Part shown: piece by piece, positions 45,842 to 57,019 of the stretch | Position numbering within the stretch: position 1 is the stretch's first letter | How the letters are laid out: every line of letters starts with the position of its first letter | Assembly (NCBI GenBank): GCA_943737045.1 | Contig: CALSFV010000358.1 | Location: forward strand, 186,001 to 250,000 | DNA from: Parapristionchus giblindavisi | Lineage: Eukaryota; Nematoda; Chromadorea; Rhabditida; Diplogasteridae | DNA length: 64,000 nucleotides | Reading direction: 5' to 3' | Position numbers and translations under genes: made by a program | The notes under the pieces: model-generated | What the model was told of the DNA's origin: nothing | The model's input: the letters and a program-made list of their open reading frames with translations, nothing else | Databases searched by the model: none

Positions 45842-46210
45842 TTACATTTCGAGTAACGACAAATTTATACATTTCCGGAAAGATTTAACTGAGGGGCAGA
45901 TAATAGAATTATTACTAAGTTTATTCCAATTACTAACAACACGATTTGATATGAAGTTCGAGAAGCGAGTATATTTAGCATTGTGTTTACGATATTGGAA
46001 TGCGTGTCTGCGGGAAGATCTAGTATTTATAGAGGGAATAAAGAAAGAAGGATTGTCAAGATCAATAAGTCCATGTGTAGCTTTATAGGTAAAACAAAGA
46101 TCAGATAGTTTGCGGCGCGATTCAAGTATGTTGAAAATGTGTTAATTATTTTGAAACATACGTTTTAGCATCTTTGTGAGAAAAGGTTTGTTAAAGAATG
46201 AGACCCTAGA
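45842..46210 (-). pseudogene. LINE ORF2 C-terminal fragment
   Basis: The minus-strand frame runs from about 46200 to TAA at 45842-45844 with one internal stop near 46143. It encodes LCFTYKATHGLIDLDN, then RVVSNWNKLSNNSII and VKSFRKCINL, the classic non-LTR reverse-transcriptase tail (R.V..WN.L......V..FK). The RT core is missing. Confidence 0.65.
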
Positions 46211-46252
46211 TTTGACATTACTGACTCCCGCCACGATAAGCATGTTGGCTAC

Positions 46253-46626
46253 CAGGGCTGTGCACGAAAAATTGTTTAAAGCGTTCTGATTGCCCACGTT
46301 TGCGAGATATGGCGTATTTGTTTTGAGGAATCAGTAGAATATACTTACTAGTTTCACATGTTTCAGAGAGTACGGTTACTAGTCGTCTCCACTTCGAGAA
46401 ATAATCCATTTTTCGAAATTTTTCGATTTTTCGAAACCGAAAAAAAATTTTCGAAAAAAAGCTAATTATTTAATTACTCTATTACACAATATGCGAAAGT
46501 TCAACGTCAAATAAGTGTCCCATATGATATACGCAATTCCTGGAAAAATAATCTCTATTGCTTTTGTTTTAAGAAAGATAATTGACATTTTTCGAAATTT
46601 TTCGAAATTTTTCGTGCACAGCCCTG
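46253..46626. mobile_element. hAT-type MITE with 8-bp target duplication
   Basis: CAGGGCTGTGCACGAAAAA and complement ends, direct repeat TTGGCTAC on both sides (46245-46252 and 46627-46634). The interior is rich in CGAAATTTTTCG. It splits a dispersed coding-like segment. Confidence 0.9.
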
Positions 46627-46877
46627 TTGGCTACTGTTTATATTATATGGTAATTGGCGTAAGTGATAATGAGAAAATAAGAGAGCAAGTATGCAAATCG
46701 GATGGGCACTCTCTACATGCCTTGAAAGTTGTACTTCCAATGCGCATAGTGTGCTTTAAACATTTCGGGAATCAATATCAAATATGTCTTTCGATTCGTG
46801 CGATGAATATCTATCATTCTATCCGAGCAGTCTTATTACAAAAAAACTCGAGGGTCTCCATCTTTAATATTTTATGA
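46627..46877 (+). other. Coding-like segment interrupted by the hAT MITE
   Basis: Once the MITE and one target copy are skipped, 46210-46252 plus 46635-46877 reads TDSRHDKHVGYCLYYMVIGV and continues open to TGA at 46875, with a copy of the motif at 33645-33735. Conserved residues are DKH..YCLY.M.I. No known family recognised. Confidence 0.3.
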
Positions 46878-48230
46878 ACATTTGTTTTTTCTCACTAATA
46901 GTAAGGATAAAGTTAAGTGAAACCATTGTCAGCGGTTTCCGCAATGTTCGTGCTGATACATTAGAGAGATATTGTGCACACTCACGAGAGTAAGAAAAGT
47001 ATAACAAATACCTCACCTTTATTCACTCATCGAATCAATCGATTGATTATATACTGCCATCTTTTTTCATGGAGTATGACCTCCTGCCTCTGTATTCGAG
47101 TCTAGAATTATGGAAATTAAGGGTGGACTCACTCGAATACTTCACTTGGCACTTGCATAAGCGAGATATAAAAAATCTGCGTGAAGATTCGTTCTCTCAC
47201 TTAATTATCATGCAATAAAATGTTCCCGTGCTTAGTAGATCATATTTTTGGCCGTACGACTTTATATAAAACAAGACTCACCGATTGTAAGTGTCTAATC
47301 TATCGATTAAATTGTAATTTGTGTAATCAATATCTCAAGATCACTATTTACACCTCCACAATTCTACTAAATCTATGTTTTGTTAATCGAAAAACCAAAT
47401 ATCCTGCTTATCACTCTTCACCGAATTACTTGCTTGTGCCTATATATAAAGTTTACATTTACCATTAGTATCGTCTTGTCCAACTGCATTCTGCTTTGTG
47501 TAAAACGCTATCGCTAATGCTGGATTGCACTTAAAAGCAACGCATCAAAGCTTTTGTGGTCAAATAGAACAAAAGAGATTTTATTATAAGAAAAACGGAG
47601 TGGTATCAATTTAAAGAATAAAGAAAAAACCTACATTAGATGAAGAATAGTGATCGCCAAGATTTTTTGGGTTATAGAATGATTTATTACAGCATTCAAT
47701 TCTGCCGCCGCACTGAAAAATTCAAAGAAAATGAACTTTGTCTTCTATAGGCTCACTTGATCAGTATCATATCAATGTACAATTGAAAAACTCTCATTAT
47801 ACTCAACTTAAATGCACAAACATAAGAGGAGCGGTTCCTCCACAAACCTCTTTAAATGATACAGTATGATTATTGTACATATGATTCATAAGCTTTATCG
47901 GGTCTGTGATTCGTTTCTGGAACAAAAATGTCTTCAAATCATGTCGAACAAGACACTATTATATATTTCATTGATATGAATAAACAAAAAAAAAGATTTG
48001 ATAAAAAAATAAAAATGATTCAATAAACAAAAATGATTTTTTATTCTTTCGTAGATTATTCACATTTAAAAAAACTGCAAAATTTAATACCTGGCAAATC
48101 GGACAAGGAAAAATATGCGCAATAACATCTTCCCTCTGCTCGACGTTTATCTAAAAATTAAACGAAAATATATTATGATTCATTCGATTTATGAAATTGG
48201 AGCTATAAGATTGATTTCAAACATTCCAGT
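46878..48230. other. AT-rich spacer, no gene recognised
   Basis: About 1.35 kb, no splice-supported coding segment or inverted-repeat element identified. Confidence 0.4.
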
Positions 48231-49754
48231 CTACGCCCTTGTCTGGAGATGCAAAGTTGTGTCCAGAAAACCAACCTCTACAGGTGCTGGAACTTCAGCG
48301 CGCTGCATATTATTCTCTTGACCCAATGTCTCTGTAGCATCGCCTGTATCGGTAGGAATCGAATCAGTCATCGATAATGCATTTTCCTCCATACTTTCGA
48401 GGTTCTGCACATCTTGATGTACTTCAGAATTGATTGGATAAGTTGGCATATCGACAATTTCGCTAATCTGCATAACGATGAATTATTTGCGTACGAATAG
48501 AAATAACACTTATCAGTACCTGACTATTGCTGCCTGTCATATGATCTTGTGATATCTCCGTTACAGATAAGTTCGGATTACGGTAGGAAATTCGCATTTC
48601 GTCAAACTCATTATTAATTTCAGTTGATCCTGAATTACGCTCGCGCACTCCGCCAACACTAGCATCAGGTGAGGGATGAGTGAAAGAGTCATGTTGAGGG
48701 GATATTGTAGTGGTCACGGTAGGTAGAGAAGGCGTAGAGCTTGATAGCACCATCGGCGTGGTGACAGTATTCGGTGGGTTCTCGCCATTCACTGAATACA
48801 ATTGGAGGAGACATTGGCAGAGACCATAAAGTAGCTCATGAAGATGATCGGCTCTGAAAATATTCCGATCATTGATTTTATTTTGCCAGCTTTTATATTG
48901 CTATATAAAAATAATTCTTCCAAACATTAGCATATCCTGTGTAGTCATAAAGTATTTGGGAACTATGGAGTAAGAAGTAAAGAGTGACTTACTTCTTTGC
49001 ATCATGGTTATATAATTTGTCTTGCTCATCCTTTAAAACGGAGAGAGCAATTGTGACAGCCTAAAAGAGGATATGTACGGCTTTGTTCAATTCTAAAACG
49101 TTTACGATATCTACTGCAAACGACACACCGTGAAAGAGTTGGAGTATCAACTAAGCTATCTGTATTCTAGTAAACGCATTATTTATTTATAAATTAATTT
49201 ATTTGATACACCCGTCGTGACATGTGGCAGCAAATATAGAAGAAATTGGTGAGATAATAATAAAAATTGTATAATTGTAATAATTATAATTGCTAAATAT
49301 GGATTTGTTGGAAGGTGACAGGGGTTATTGATCGATGGCTATAGGATCGCTAGTGCTCCAGTAGGAGTAAAGTACACGTGTCCTCAGAACGGGAAGGGGA
49401 CCAATGAGATAAATCTGAGGGAAAGGATGACAGGCAAACACCATGAAAGATAGCTAAGGGATTTATTCAATATAATCTTATACGTACCTCTTCGTTAGCC
49501 TTTGAATCCTTAACAATTCCAATCAATTGTATCATTCTACAGATCATCGGTACAAGTTCATCCTCACTTTTGATATAAAGATCGCGCGCCTACAAGACGC
49601 AAAAATATTAATTGGGCGTGATCAAAGGCGTTTAGCTTATAAATGTCTTTCATAATTAACAGCTGATATAAGAATGCAATGAGAAATAGTTAAGTACCTT
49701 CCGACACCATTCTTCAATCGATAAAATCGGCATTATGTCCACTTGATCGCTCAT
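48231..49754 (-). CDS. Unrecognised 265-residue protein
   Basis: Exons 49698..49754, 49488..49589, 48993..49060, 48520..48853 and 48231..48467 join in phase from ATG 49754 to TAG 48231-48233. A TTTTCATTAG tract lies 2 nt before the ATG, a good trans-splice acceptor. The first 115 residues look helical (LSIEEWCRKARDLY, DELVPMICRMIQLIG, ADHLHELLYGLCQCLLQLY); the rest is Ser/Thr/Pro-rich and probably disordered (LSSSTPSLPTVTTTISP). No signal peptide or membrane segment. It is head-to-head with the kinase gene 1.2 kb away. Function unknown; it could be a small adaptor or regulatory protein, but nothing in the sequence proves it. Confidence 0.72.
49190..49450. repeat. Dispersed repeat inside an intron
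   Basis: TTATTTATAAATTAATTTATTTG followed by a GTGGCAGCAAATA word resembles 21548-21580, and GGAAGGTGACAGGGGTTATT repeats 43090-43115. It lies between exons 2 and 3 of the unrecognised minus-strand gene. Confidence 0.45.
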
Positions 49755-49890
49755 TGCTAATGAAAAGAACATTATTATTACATGAGAAAATGAATGTAAT
49801 AAACATAAAAATGGTTAGAATAAAACTGAGAGGACCTATGTCTATTAAATAGAGAAGCTGGAGAGAAATTAAGAAGGTTAGGGGGCGGAG

Positions 49891-50010
49891 TTAAAGGTAG
49901 CGTAACCTCACTCAATGGTCTCTTCATTGCGCACACAATTTCTCTGTTCTCTAACAACAAGAGAACATTGCGCGTCGAAGAGACCATTGAGTGAGGTTAC
50001 GCTCCCTATA
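49891..50010. mobile_element. MITE family A, copy 5
   Basis: TTAAAGGTAGCGTAACCTC and GAGGTTACGCTCCCTATAA ends; core TCTCTAACAACAAGAGAAC. In the shared upstream region of the 48231-49754 and kinase genes. Confidence 0.85.
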
Positions 50011-50234
50011 AACATAATGAAAGCGAGAGACAGTTGACAAGAGAGCGATAAATTGTGAGAGAGATTGGTGTAGGGAAGGAAGAGAGAGTGATAGAGGAAG
50101 ACTCGTGTAGCGCCGAGGGAAGATGGAGATGGAGGGAAGGAGAAGCAGAGGGAGATGGGGTAAAGAGTGCGAACGAAGGAAAGATGGAGAGGGAGGGAAG
50201 GACAGTGAATCGCTCATAATTGAAGGGATTTATT

Positions 50235-50425
50235 CGAGAAAAGCAATAAAGTGCATACATTTTCCGTAAAACATGTTTATGTTGTTAATGAAAATTGAAA
50301 ATTTGTGCGAATGATGTGAAACATAAGCGAGAGATAATGTACATAAAAGGATTCGAACCTATGCAATTTGAGAATTTGTTGATTTCAAGAATCTTACCAC
50401 TTAGCCATATGATTTTCGTTAACAA
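50235..50425 (-). repeat. tRNA-derived SINE-like element, type 1, copy 3 (best preserved)
   Basis: Minus-strand A box TGGCTAAGTGG (50397-50407) and B box GGTTCGAATCC (50349-50359) are both perfect matches to tRNA promoter consensus, 37 bp apart. The tRNA-like part lacks a good acceptor stem. The body matches copies at 31490 and 32710. A GAGAGG-rich tract adjoins it at 50030-50215. Confidence 0.72.
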
Positions 50426-50970
50426 TATGGTTTTTATTTCATATTGTTTTATTATTGGAACATATTCATTTCCCAAAAAAAGGAAAACTCACCAGGAGCG
50501 TTGTGTTGTAAAACCGATATAGTCTAAAACACTCCACATTGGATCACTAGTTTTCTCGAGTGATTTCGAAATTCTCATCATTTGTTATTTCATCATTTCT
50601 GTTGAAAGCATTTTCGGGTATTTTCACATTGATATAACTACGAAGAAGTCGTAAATTCAATATTTAGCAATCACTCTATCCTATTTCCACTCCCTTAAAC
50701 CGTGTTTTTCTCATCTAATCACTTCCCCCTCTTTCTTATCGACAACAAGATGATTCACTCTCTCTTTAACGCACGTTTTACACAACGGCATCTCAGCTCC
50801 TAATGGCGTTTTATATCGCATTCTTTATGTGTTTCTTCCAATTGATTGATTGATCTACTACCCTTTTTACTTTTCAGTGTAAATATATGAAACAAATGAA
50901 TTAGATAGTCTCTTTTCTTTCACGACATTCGTGTATTGATTTGTAACAATTAAATGTTTGATATCATCTT
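50426..50970. other. Upstream region of the kinase gene
   Basis: AT-rich without repeats of note apart from the dispersed CACTCCACATT segment at 50525-50575. Probably includes the kinase promoter; no defined motif seen. Confidence 0.35.
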
Positions 50971-50974
50971 GCAG
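50965..50974 (+). promoter_or_regulatory. Putative trans-splice acceptor of the kinase gene
   Basis: CATCTTGCAG ends 20 nt before ATG 50995 and no upstream exon is evident, consistent with spliced-leader addition. Confidence 0.4.
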
Positions 50975-50994
50975 ATTCAACAATACTGACCACA

Positions 50995-53900
50995 ATGACA
51001 CTCGATGATTTGATTGACTTGACTGTTGTGCAAGGGCCTTCAAACGTTTCTGACTATGACCAGAAACAGATGTCAAAGACAGTGATCTGCATCGAAAAGT
51101 GTGCTAAGGAGAAAGAACTAAACGAGGCTAAAGAAGAGGTGTTTACTGCAATCAAGAACATTACAACGCCAATTTCGACTTTGAAGATGATTGGATCAGG
51201 CGGCCAGGTTTGTTGTTTTCTACAAAAATAAAGTTTGAAAACTAAAAAGACTCTCAAGTTTCTCAAATACAAACGATTAACGATTCTCTCTACCTCCAAA
51301 TCTATTCTCTTTTATATTTTACAATAACAATCAAAAACAACTCGTCCTTCTCACTTATTATTAATATTCCTGTTTATATATCCAGTGAAATGTTTTAGTA
51401 GATTGTTTCCTGGTATTCCAGGCGACTGTGTATCGAGGAGAATGGAAAGGACGGGTTGCAGCGGTCAAAAAGTACTCCAAGGAATGGGGTACTCGAGAGA
51501 TCGAATTGCTGAAAATGTTGAAGCACGAGAATGTTGTGGAGTTTTTGTTAGTCTCTATTTCATTTTTACAATATATCGTATTCATCACTACGTCTACATA
51601 TCCGGTGACCCACCGCATAGTTGATCTACGATATAAAATCATTAAAATGTAAAAAATGCAATATTATGGTGTTCTTTCTAATTTTCTGATTGATACTTGA
51701 ACAGTGTGTCAAACAGTGTGTCAGTGTATCAGTGTGTGCTACATATGACATATTCATGTCTATCTTTTCAGGGGAATCGTGAGTCTTGATGGACAAATTT
51801 CATTGATGCTCGAGTTCTGCGAAACCACATTACGTACAGTTATTACGAATTCTGAGCAAGCTTTCGGTAATGTCGAGTATTTTCTTTAATTAAAATTTTT
51901 ATTAAAAGATTCTTACAAGAGCAGAAATGTCACAGATATCCACAAAAAAGACCTTGTCCTGAATTTCCTTTCAAGGATTATTTAGTTATTATAGGTTTCG
52001 ATCTGTTTATGAAACTATCGCTCGGAATCGCCTACGGACTTGCATATCTGCATGACAGTGCGAATGGGAGGGAAAAAGTGATCCATCGGGACCTCAAACC
52101 AGAAAAGTGAGTTTTTTTTTTTATTTTATCATTTTTTAAATGTATTTCAGTTTTATTATCGTTTGTCAAAATAAAAGAAAAATGTACATCAATGTACTAA
52201 GCAACAACTTCGTAGCGAGAACCAAATAATTGAGACACAAAACAGATTTCGAAATTTTCAGTGTTCTTATCGCTGAAAGCAATACTCCAAAACTGTGTGA
52301 TTTCGGGATTTCAAAAGCTGGAATGAAGGAAAGGTGAGAAAACATAAGATAAACTTTCAGTAACTTGCTGAGAATATTGATTTTTGATCCGTTTTCAGTG
52401 CAAAAATGACAATTGTTGGAACGACTCCATACATGGCTCCTGAATTGATCAAAGGAACCGAATGCAACGAAAGCGTGCGTAGAACTATCATCCCAATTTA
52501 ATTACTTATCAATAATTACGTTATTTTTATTGTCATTTCAATATTTCGAGAATATTACTAATTTAAGATAGACGTCTGGGCGTTCGGGGTCATTTTATGG
52601 GAAATGATCTCGCGAAAGCGTCCCTATGCTTCGATTAATGATATCGTATTGCACTACGCTATTGGCCACGGGTATGTGTAGAATCTATCGTCTTTAATGC
52701 ACGTTTTGTTGATAAAAATTAGGAAAAGAATACAAAATTAGTGCGTTTGTTTTAAAAGATGAGAGTTTTCAATGGTTTTCCCCTCTTTTAAGCTAAAAAA
52801 TACTATGAAATCTTCAAATAGATCTAATTTGTTTTTGAAATCTTGTAATATTTTGAGAATCTTATTTTAAATTTAGGAGAGTTCGTCTTCCAATTCCCTC
52901 CCATTGCTTCGAATCCCTTTCCATAACACTCAACCGATGCTGGGTCCCGAATCACTCCGATCGAAGCTCCATCATCGGCATTATTGATTTATTGGCGACA
53001 CTAGAAGAAGAGATCGATGACCATGTCGATGTTTTGGAGCGCAAAGAGGTTCAAGGCCTTTCACTTCACCTTTCACTTCTGCATTTGATGTCGCCCCTGT
53101 CACGGGTTTATGAAAGGAATAAATAAGGAAATATAATAGACACAAGTCTCCATTACTCAGGGAGATTAAATGTCTCTCTGAATAATACAATTCTGCAGGT
53201 TTGGTCCGAGCAATGCGAAATGTTCCGAGATAATGCAGACACCAAAGACTTCTTCGACGAAGTTCAGAAAGCAGCTGCAACGGAAATGAAGATGAGAGAA
53301 GGTTCGTGCTATCCATAAAAAATTGTGGTGTTTTTTTTTCTTCAATTTTTCGTGATTTTTATGTTTTTTTTCTGATTGAGTTGTATCTTCAAACGTCTGG
53401 TCTTTGTCATTGAGAGAACAATTTGCATTTGCTAATGTTAAACCGACACCCCAAGCTAATTTGAAACTCTCCGCTCTGGCCACACTCTCTCGCTATCTTT
53501 GTCTACGAGAGAGTATTGCCAGAGCGGAGAGTAAAATTAGCTTGGGGTATGCCTTTAAACCATCGATGTTGACAGAAGCCTCCGAGTTGGCGAGCAAGAG
53601 TGATGAAGCCGAAGCGAGGTTGGATAAAATGATTACAAGACAAATCAAAGTATTGCCGAGGGAGTGGAGAAACTTCGAACGGACTCTGATGAAACGACCA
53701 AGATTCAGGTTTTTTTTCGTTTGTTTGTAATTTGTTCGCTCCGAATAAGCAAAATCGCTTGTCTATAGCACAATTTCTTGAAAAGCGCACCCCGAGCATA
53801 TTTTACCCTCCGTACTGACAACGTGCTCACTCGTAGACAGAGAAAGCGAGAGAGCATTACCAGAGCGGAGAGTGTCAAATTTGCTCTGGCCCTTCCATTA

Positions 53901-54347
53901 AGTGATTTTTTGTGACTGGATCAGAAATCTGTGTGTTCGTCTTGTTTGTAAAAATCCAAATTGTGGAATTTTTGTCTTCAGACGTCACAGAATGGACCCT
54001 GCTGAGATTCGAAGGCTGCTAAACGATCGAGAATTTCTAAAGTGGATTAGTAGGTTAGTATGCTACTTCTACACAACTTCAAGCCGATTTTTTAAAGACT
54101 AATATTTTATATAACAATATACTCTGTGCGGTGCAAAAAAAAGCAGATATACATATTTGCAGAAGATTACTTATTAATATTATTGTCCAGCGTATTCCAA
54201 GACAGTACGAGAGAAATTCTCATTACATTTTTCAGGGCTGAGGAGGAAGCGATTCTTTTTCGATTTGAAGACGAGGGTTTTCTGAAATTCATTGATAGTT
54301 ATATACGCAAATTGGACTGGCAACCGACCGAGTCGGACTCTGAATAG
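50995..54347 (+). CDS. TKL-type serine/threonine protein kinase (main 462-residue model)
   Basis: Exons 50995..51207, 51422..51546, 51772..51866, 51995..52106, 52262..52333, 52399..52474, 52568..52671, 52877..53048, 53199..53301, 53576..53708, 53982..54053 and 54236..54347. All join in phase. Kinase landmarks: Gly loop IGSGGQATVYRG (66-77), Lys87 in VAAVKK, Glu in REIELL (about 97-99), HRDLKPEN with Asp177, DFG with Asp195, TPYMAPE (215-221) and DVWAFGVILWEM. All catalytic residues are present, so it should be active. The loop and DVW.FGVILWE pattern fit the tyrosine-kinase-like group near TAK1/MLK MAP3Ks; the exact orthologue is unsettled. The tail after residue about 310 is helical and acidic. 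At least four MITEs lie in its 3' introns. Confidence 0.85.
53438..53559. mobile_element. MITE family B, copy 7
   Basis: GACACCCCAAGCTAATTTG and AAATTAGCTTGGGGTATGCC ends, arms CTCTCCGCTCTGGC. It ends about 15 bp before the kinase exon 10 acceptor. Confidence 0.88.
53781..53900. mobile_element. MITE family B, copy 8
   Basis: AAAGCGCACCCCGAGCATA start, CTCGTAGACAGAGAAAGCGAG core and GCTCTGGCCCTTCCATTA end. In the intron between kinase exons 10 and 11. Confidence 0.7.
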
Positions 54348-54492
54348 AAACTATAACATATTATGATATAAATTTGTTTGTTTATATTGAATCGATAAAT
54401 CAATTTTGTGAACTGTTTGCATTCTACACATAAGAAGAAGACACAAATATAATACATATTTCAAAAAATATTCATTACAGCTTTTATTTCAG

Positions 54493-55384
54493 AGGCCCAA
54501 AAGGAGTTGGAGAGACAAGCACAACGCTTGGAGAGAACAGCTGCGCAAACCAATCAGGTTTTATTTTCTCAAAATATGAAAAAAGTTTAAAAAAAGAGGA
54601 AGTGTATAAAATACCATCGATCTTGTTAACTATATTTTTCTTTTTAATAACAATAGATTTATATTGTCGTATTTTGCTATATCAGTATCATTAAAGGGAC
54701 ACCCCAAGTTAATCTGAAACCATCCGCTCTGGCCACACTCCCTCGCATGCTTTGTCTACGAGTGCTTGCCAGAGCGGATAGTAAAATTTTCTTGGAGTGT
54801 GCCTCTAAAGGGAGTGTAACCTCTCTCAATGGTCTCTTCGAAGCATAATGCTTTCTCGTTGTTTGAGAATAGTGAAATAGTGTGCACAATGAAGAGACAA
54901 TTGATAGAGGTAACACGTCCTTTAAGGAGAGTTGCACGGATAATTATGAAGCGTTCCTTGGATTTCAGACAAACGAATCCCTGAAGCTAATGGTCAGCGC
55001 AAAGAATCGTGCTTACGAAGCACGAAGGCGTGATCGATATCAAAGAATCAATAAAAGACGTCAACAAATTCAAATCAAAGAAGTTATCTCTTTGAAATAT
55101 GTACTTTTTCCAAGGAAATATACTTCAAAATACATGGTGTTTCGCAAATATTTGTTTTCTTTGTTGATAGATTTTTTGCGTAAGAACGCGTAAAAAATGC
55201 ATGACGAAATATAAAATGTTATTTAGCGGAGTGCTACTGACAGACCCTGCGGTGCAATGTATCGTTCTCTTTCAACGTTAGAGTGTAGAATGTTTCTCAT
55301 CTTTCATACAACAAACATATTTTTCAGGAGCCGGATTCCGGAAAGGCGTTGCCCAAACATGAAGATATTAAATTAACAATATAA
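54493..55384 (+). CDS. Probable alternative C-terminal exons of the kinase
   Basis: Exons 54493..54557, 54969..55082 and 55328..55384 (stop TAA) join in phase. They encode AQKELERQAQRLERTAAQTN, then TNESLKLMVSAKNRAYEARR..RINKRRQQIQIKE and EPDSGKALPKHEDIKLTI, a coiled coil plus basic stretch. No start codon begins them. The first exon needs one preceding base, which is what kinase exon 9 (ending 53301) supplies, the same phase used by exon 10. The simplest reading is a kinase isoform with a coiled-coil tail; a separate downstream gene with unseen 5' exons is the alternative. Confidence 0.55.
54691..54807. mobile_element. MITE family B, copy 9
   Basis: TTAAAGGGACACCCCAAGTT start, CTTGGAGTGTGCCTCTAAA end. 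It shares its right TA with the next family A element. In the alternative-tail intron of the kinase. Confidence 0.78.
54805..54926. mobile_element. MITE family A, copy 6
   Basis: TAAAGGGAGTGTAACCTCTC and GAGGTAACACGTCCTTTA ends. Directly joined to the family B copy on its left, ending about 40 bp before the acceptor of the exon at 54969. Confidence 0.8.
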
Positions 55385-57017
55385 TAGTAATAGATGTACA
55401 AGTATACGTTTGCATGCACGTAAAACGTAAATTATTTTAAAAAAATATGTAGGTTAGTTATATTGTGCCTTATGGTGTTTCGGCCGCTACGTCAAATGCC
55501 TTTTCCTACCGAGCACCCTGTCAATTATCGGCCTGATGTGGAAGAAATCGCAGCCAGAACCACGAACGCTGATAGTCCAGAAAACGCTTAGAATCCCTTT
55601 ACTAAATTGTACGCAAACAACATATCACTATATCACTGGCCTAGCAGTGATAACCCGCAGGACTTCGTATCTTTACCTTTTTACCTTTACGCAAACAACG
55701 AGAAGCAGACGCAAAATCCTTCATGATTCTCATTGCTGAATTCCACTTTTTTCTCACCACTGATTGATATTTTCTTGTCCATAAATACATCATAATAATA
55801 ATAATAATAATAATAAATTTATCTGACCTCGGAGGGTATTTTTAAGATTCATAATTAAATGTTTGAAGAATATGATAATATCGATAAAAAATTTTTAGCA
55901 TCGCATATTGAGCGTATAAAAATCACTTCTTTTATTTGTAGAAGAGAATATTTCTTGTTTTGCATGGTTCAGAAACTATGACGATCTCTTTTATATCAAA
56001 TAGCGCGTGGCGAAGGTCAGCCGGGTTAGGGAGAGGGAGACGAGATCTAGGCTTGAGCGACTTCCGTTCTTTAGAGCATAGTGTCATTTTCTTATGCAAG
56101 TACATTTTTTACGCTCAATTCGAATCAATGGGAGCATCTTGATTAAGTGCCTGCAGTCTATGTGTTCAAAATGAAACCTATTCCAAACTAGCAATACGCC
56201 AAATATTTAATCACTACATTACTTGCCTGATTCACTCGAACGGTGGTCAACTTTTTTTCTGTTAGAAGATCTAACATCAATTTTTCCAGAAATTAATGAA
56301 TTCGAACAAATCTATTAGGAAGTCGACAATTTGTCCTCTGTAGATCCCCCTTTTAGACCACCGGGCAACTCCAAAAAGAAATGAAAATGAAATTAACAGA
56401 AAGGAAAGGACGTTTATATTAGACAATTACACTATTATTTTGGGCTGGCACTCTATTCTGAAGTAGTGCCCTTTTTGCCCCCGTAGAACTCGGTTTTTTT
56501 GCGACTCGCTGTACATATACACTCACCTTCCCTACTTTCCCATTGTCTATTCTCCCCATTCTATTTCCTTGTGCAAATCTTCTTCATTTATATCGTTTTT
56601 ACTTGTTGAAACATCTTCGCGATGTATGATAAATAAATAAATAAATAAATATCGGAACAATACATAGAAACGCGTCAAAGAACATATTGATGTTTATGAA
56701 CGCATTTAAAAAAATTACAAAATTAAATTAAATTGGATTATTGATAATAGCCGTAGTGTAATCGTAGGGACAAAATCTTTTTACAATTAACCGAAGAGAT
56801 TCTCCTTTACTCAAATTAATTTTTTGAAATTAGGTATTCCCTCACAGAATTGAAAAGAGAGAGAGTGGAGATATATTATTTTGCTACAGATTCGAGAAGA
56901 ACGTCTGCATGTTCGTCAAAAAAACTTGTGCAAGCATTCTTATGGTGTGGTTCTATTTGGCATCATTTGTCGCTTTAGGAGAAACATGACATCAAAATTG
57001 AAAGCGGACCGGCAACG
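55385..57017. other. Spacer between convergent kinase and RING genes
   Basis: No clear gene. It contains a fragment of the 40000-40345 repeat (55620-55690), an ATA/ATAATA microsatellite at 55790-55815, and a CTCACCTTCC tract ending in AAATAAATAAATA (56515-56655) that looks like a LINE 3' tail. A short stretch at 56890-57005 (IREERLHVRQKNLCKH) is coding-like but unsupported. Confidence 0.4.
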
Positions 57018-57019
57018 TA

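Noticed and set aside
48115..48321. Plus-strand 68-residue frame
   Set aside because: Overlaps the last exon of the well-supported minus-strand gene; a shadow frame.
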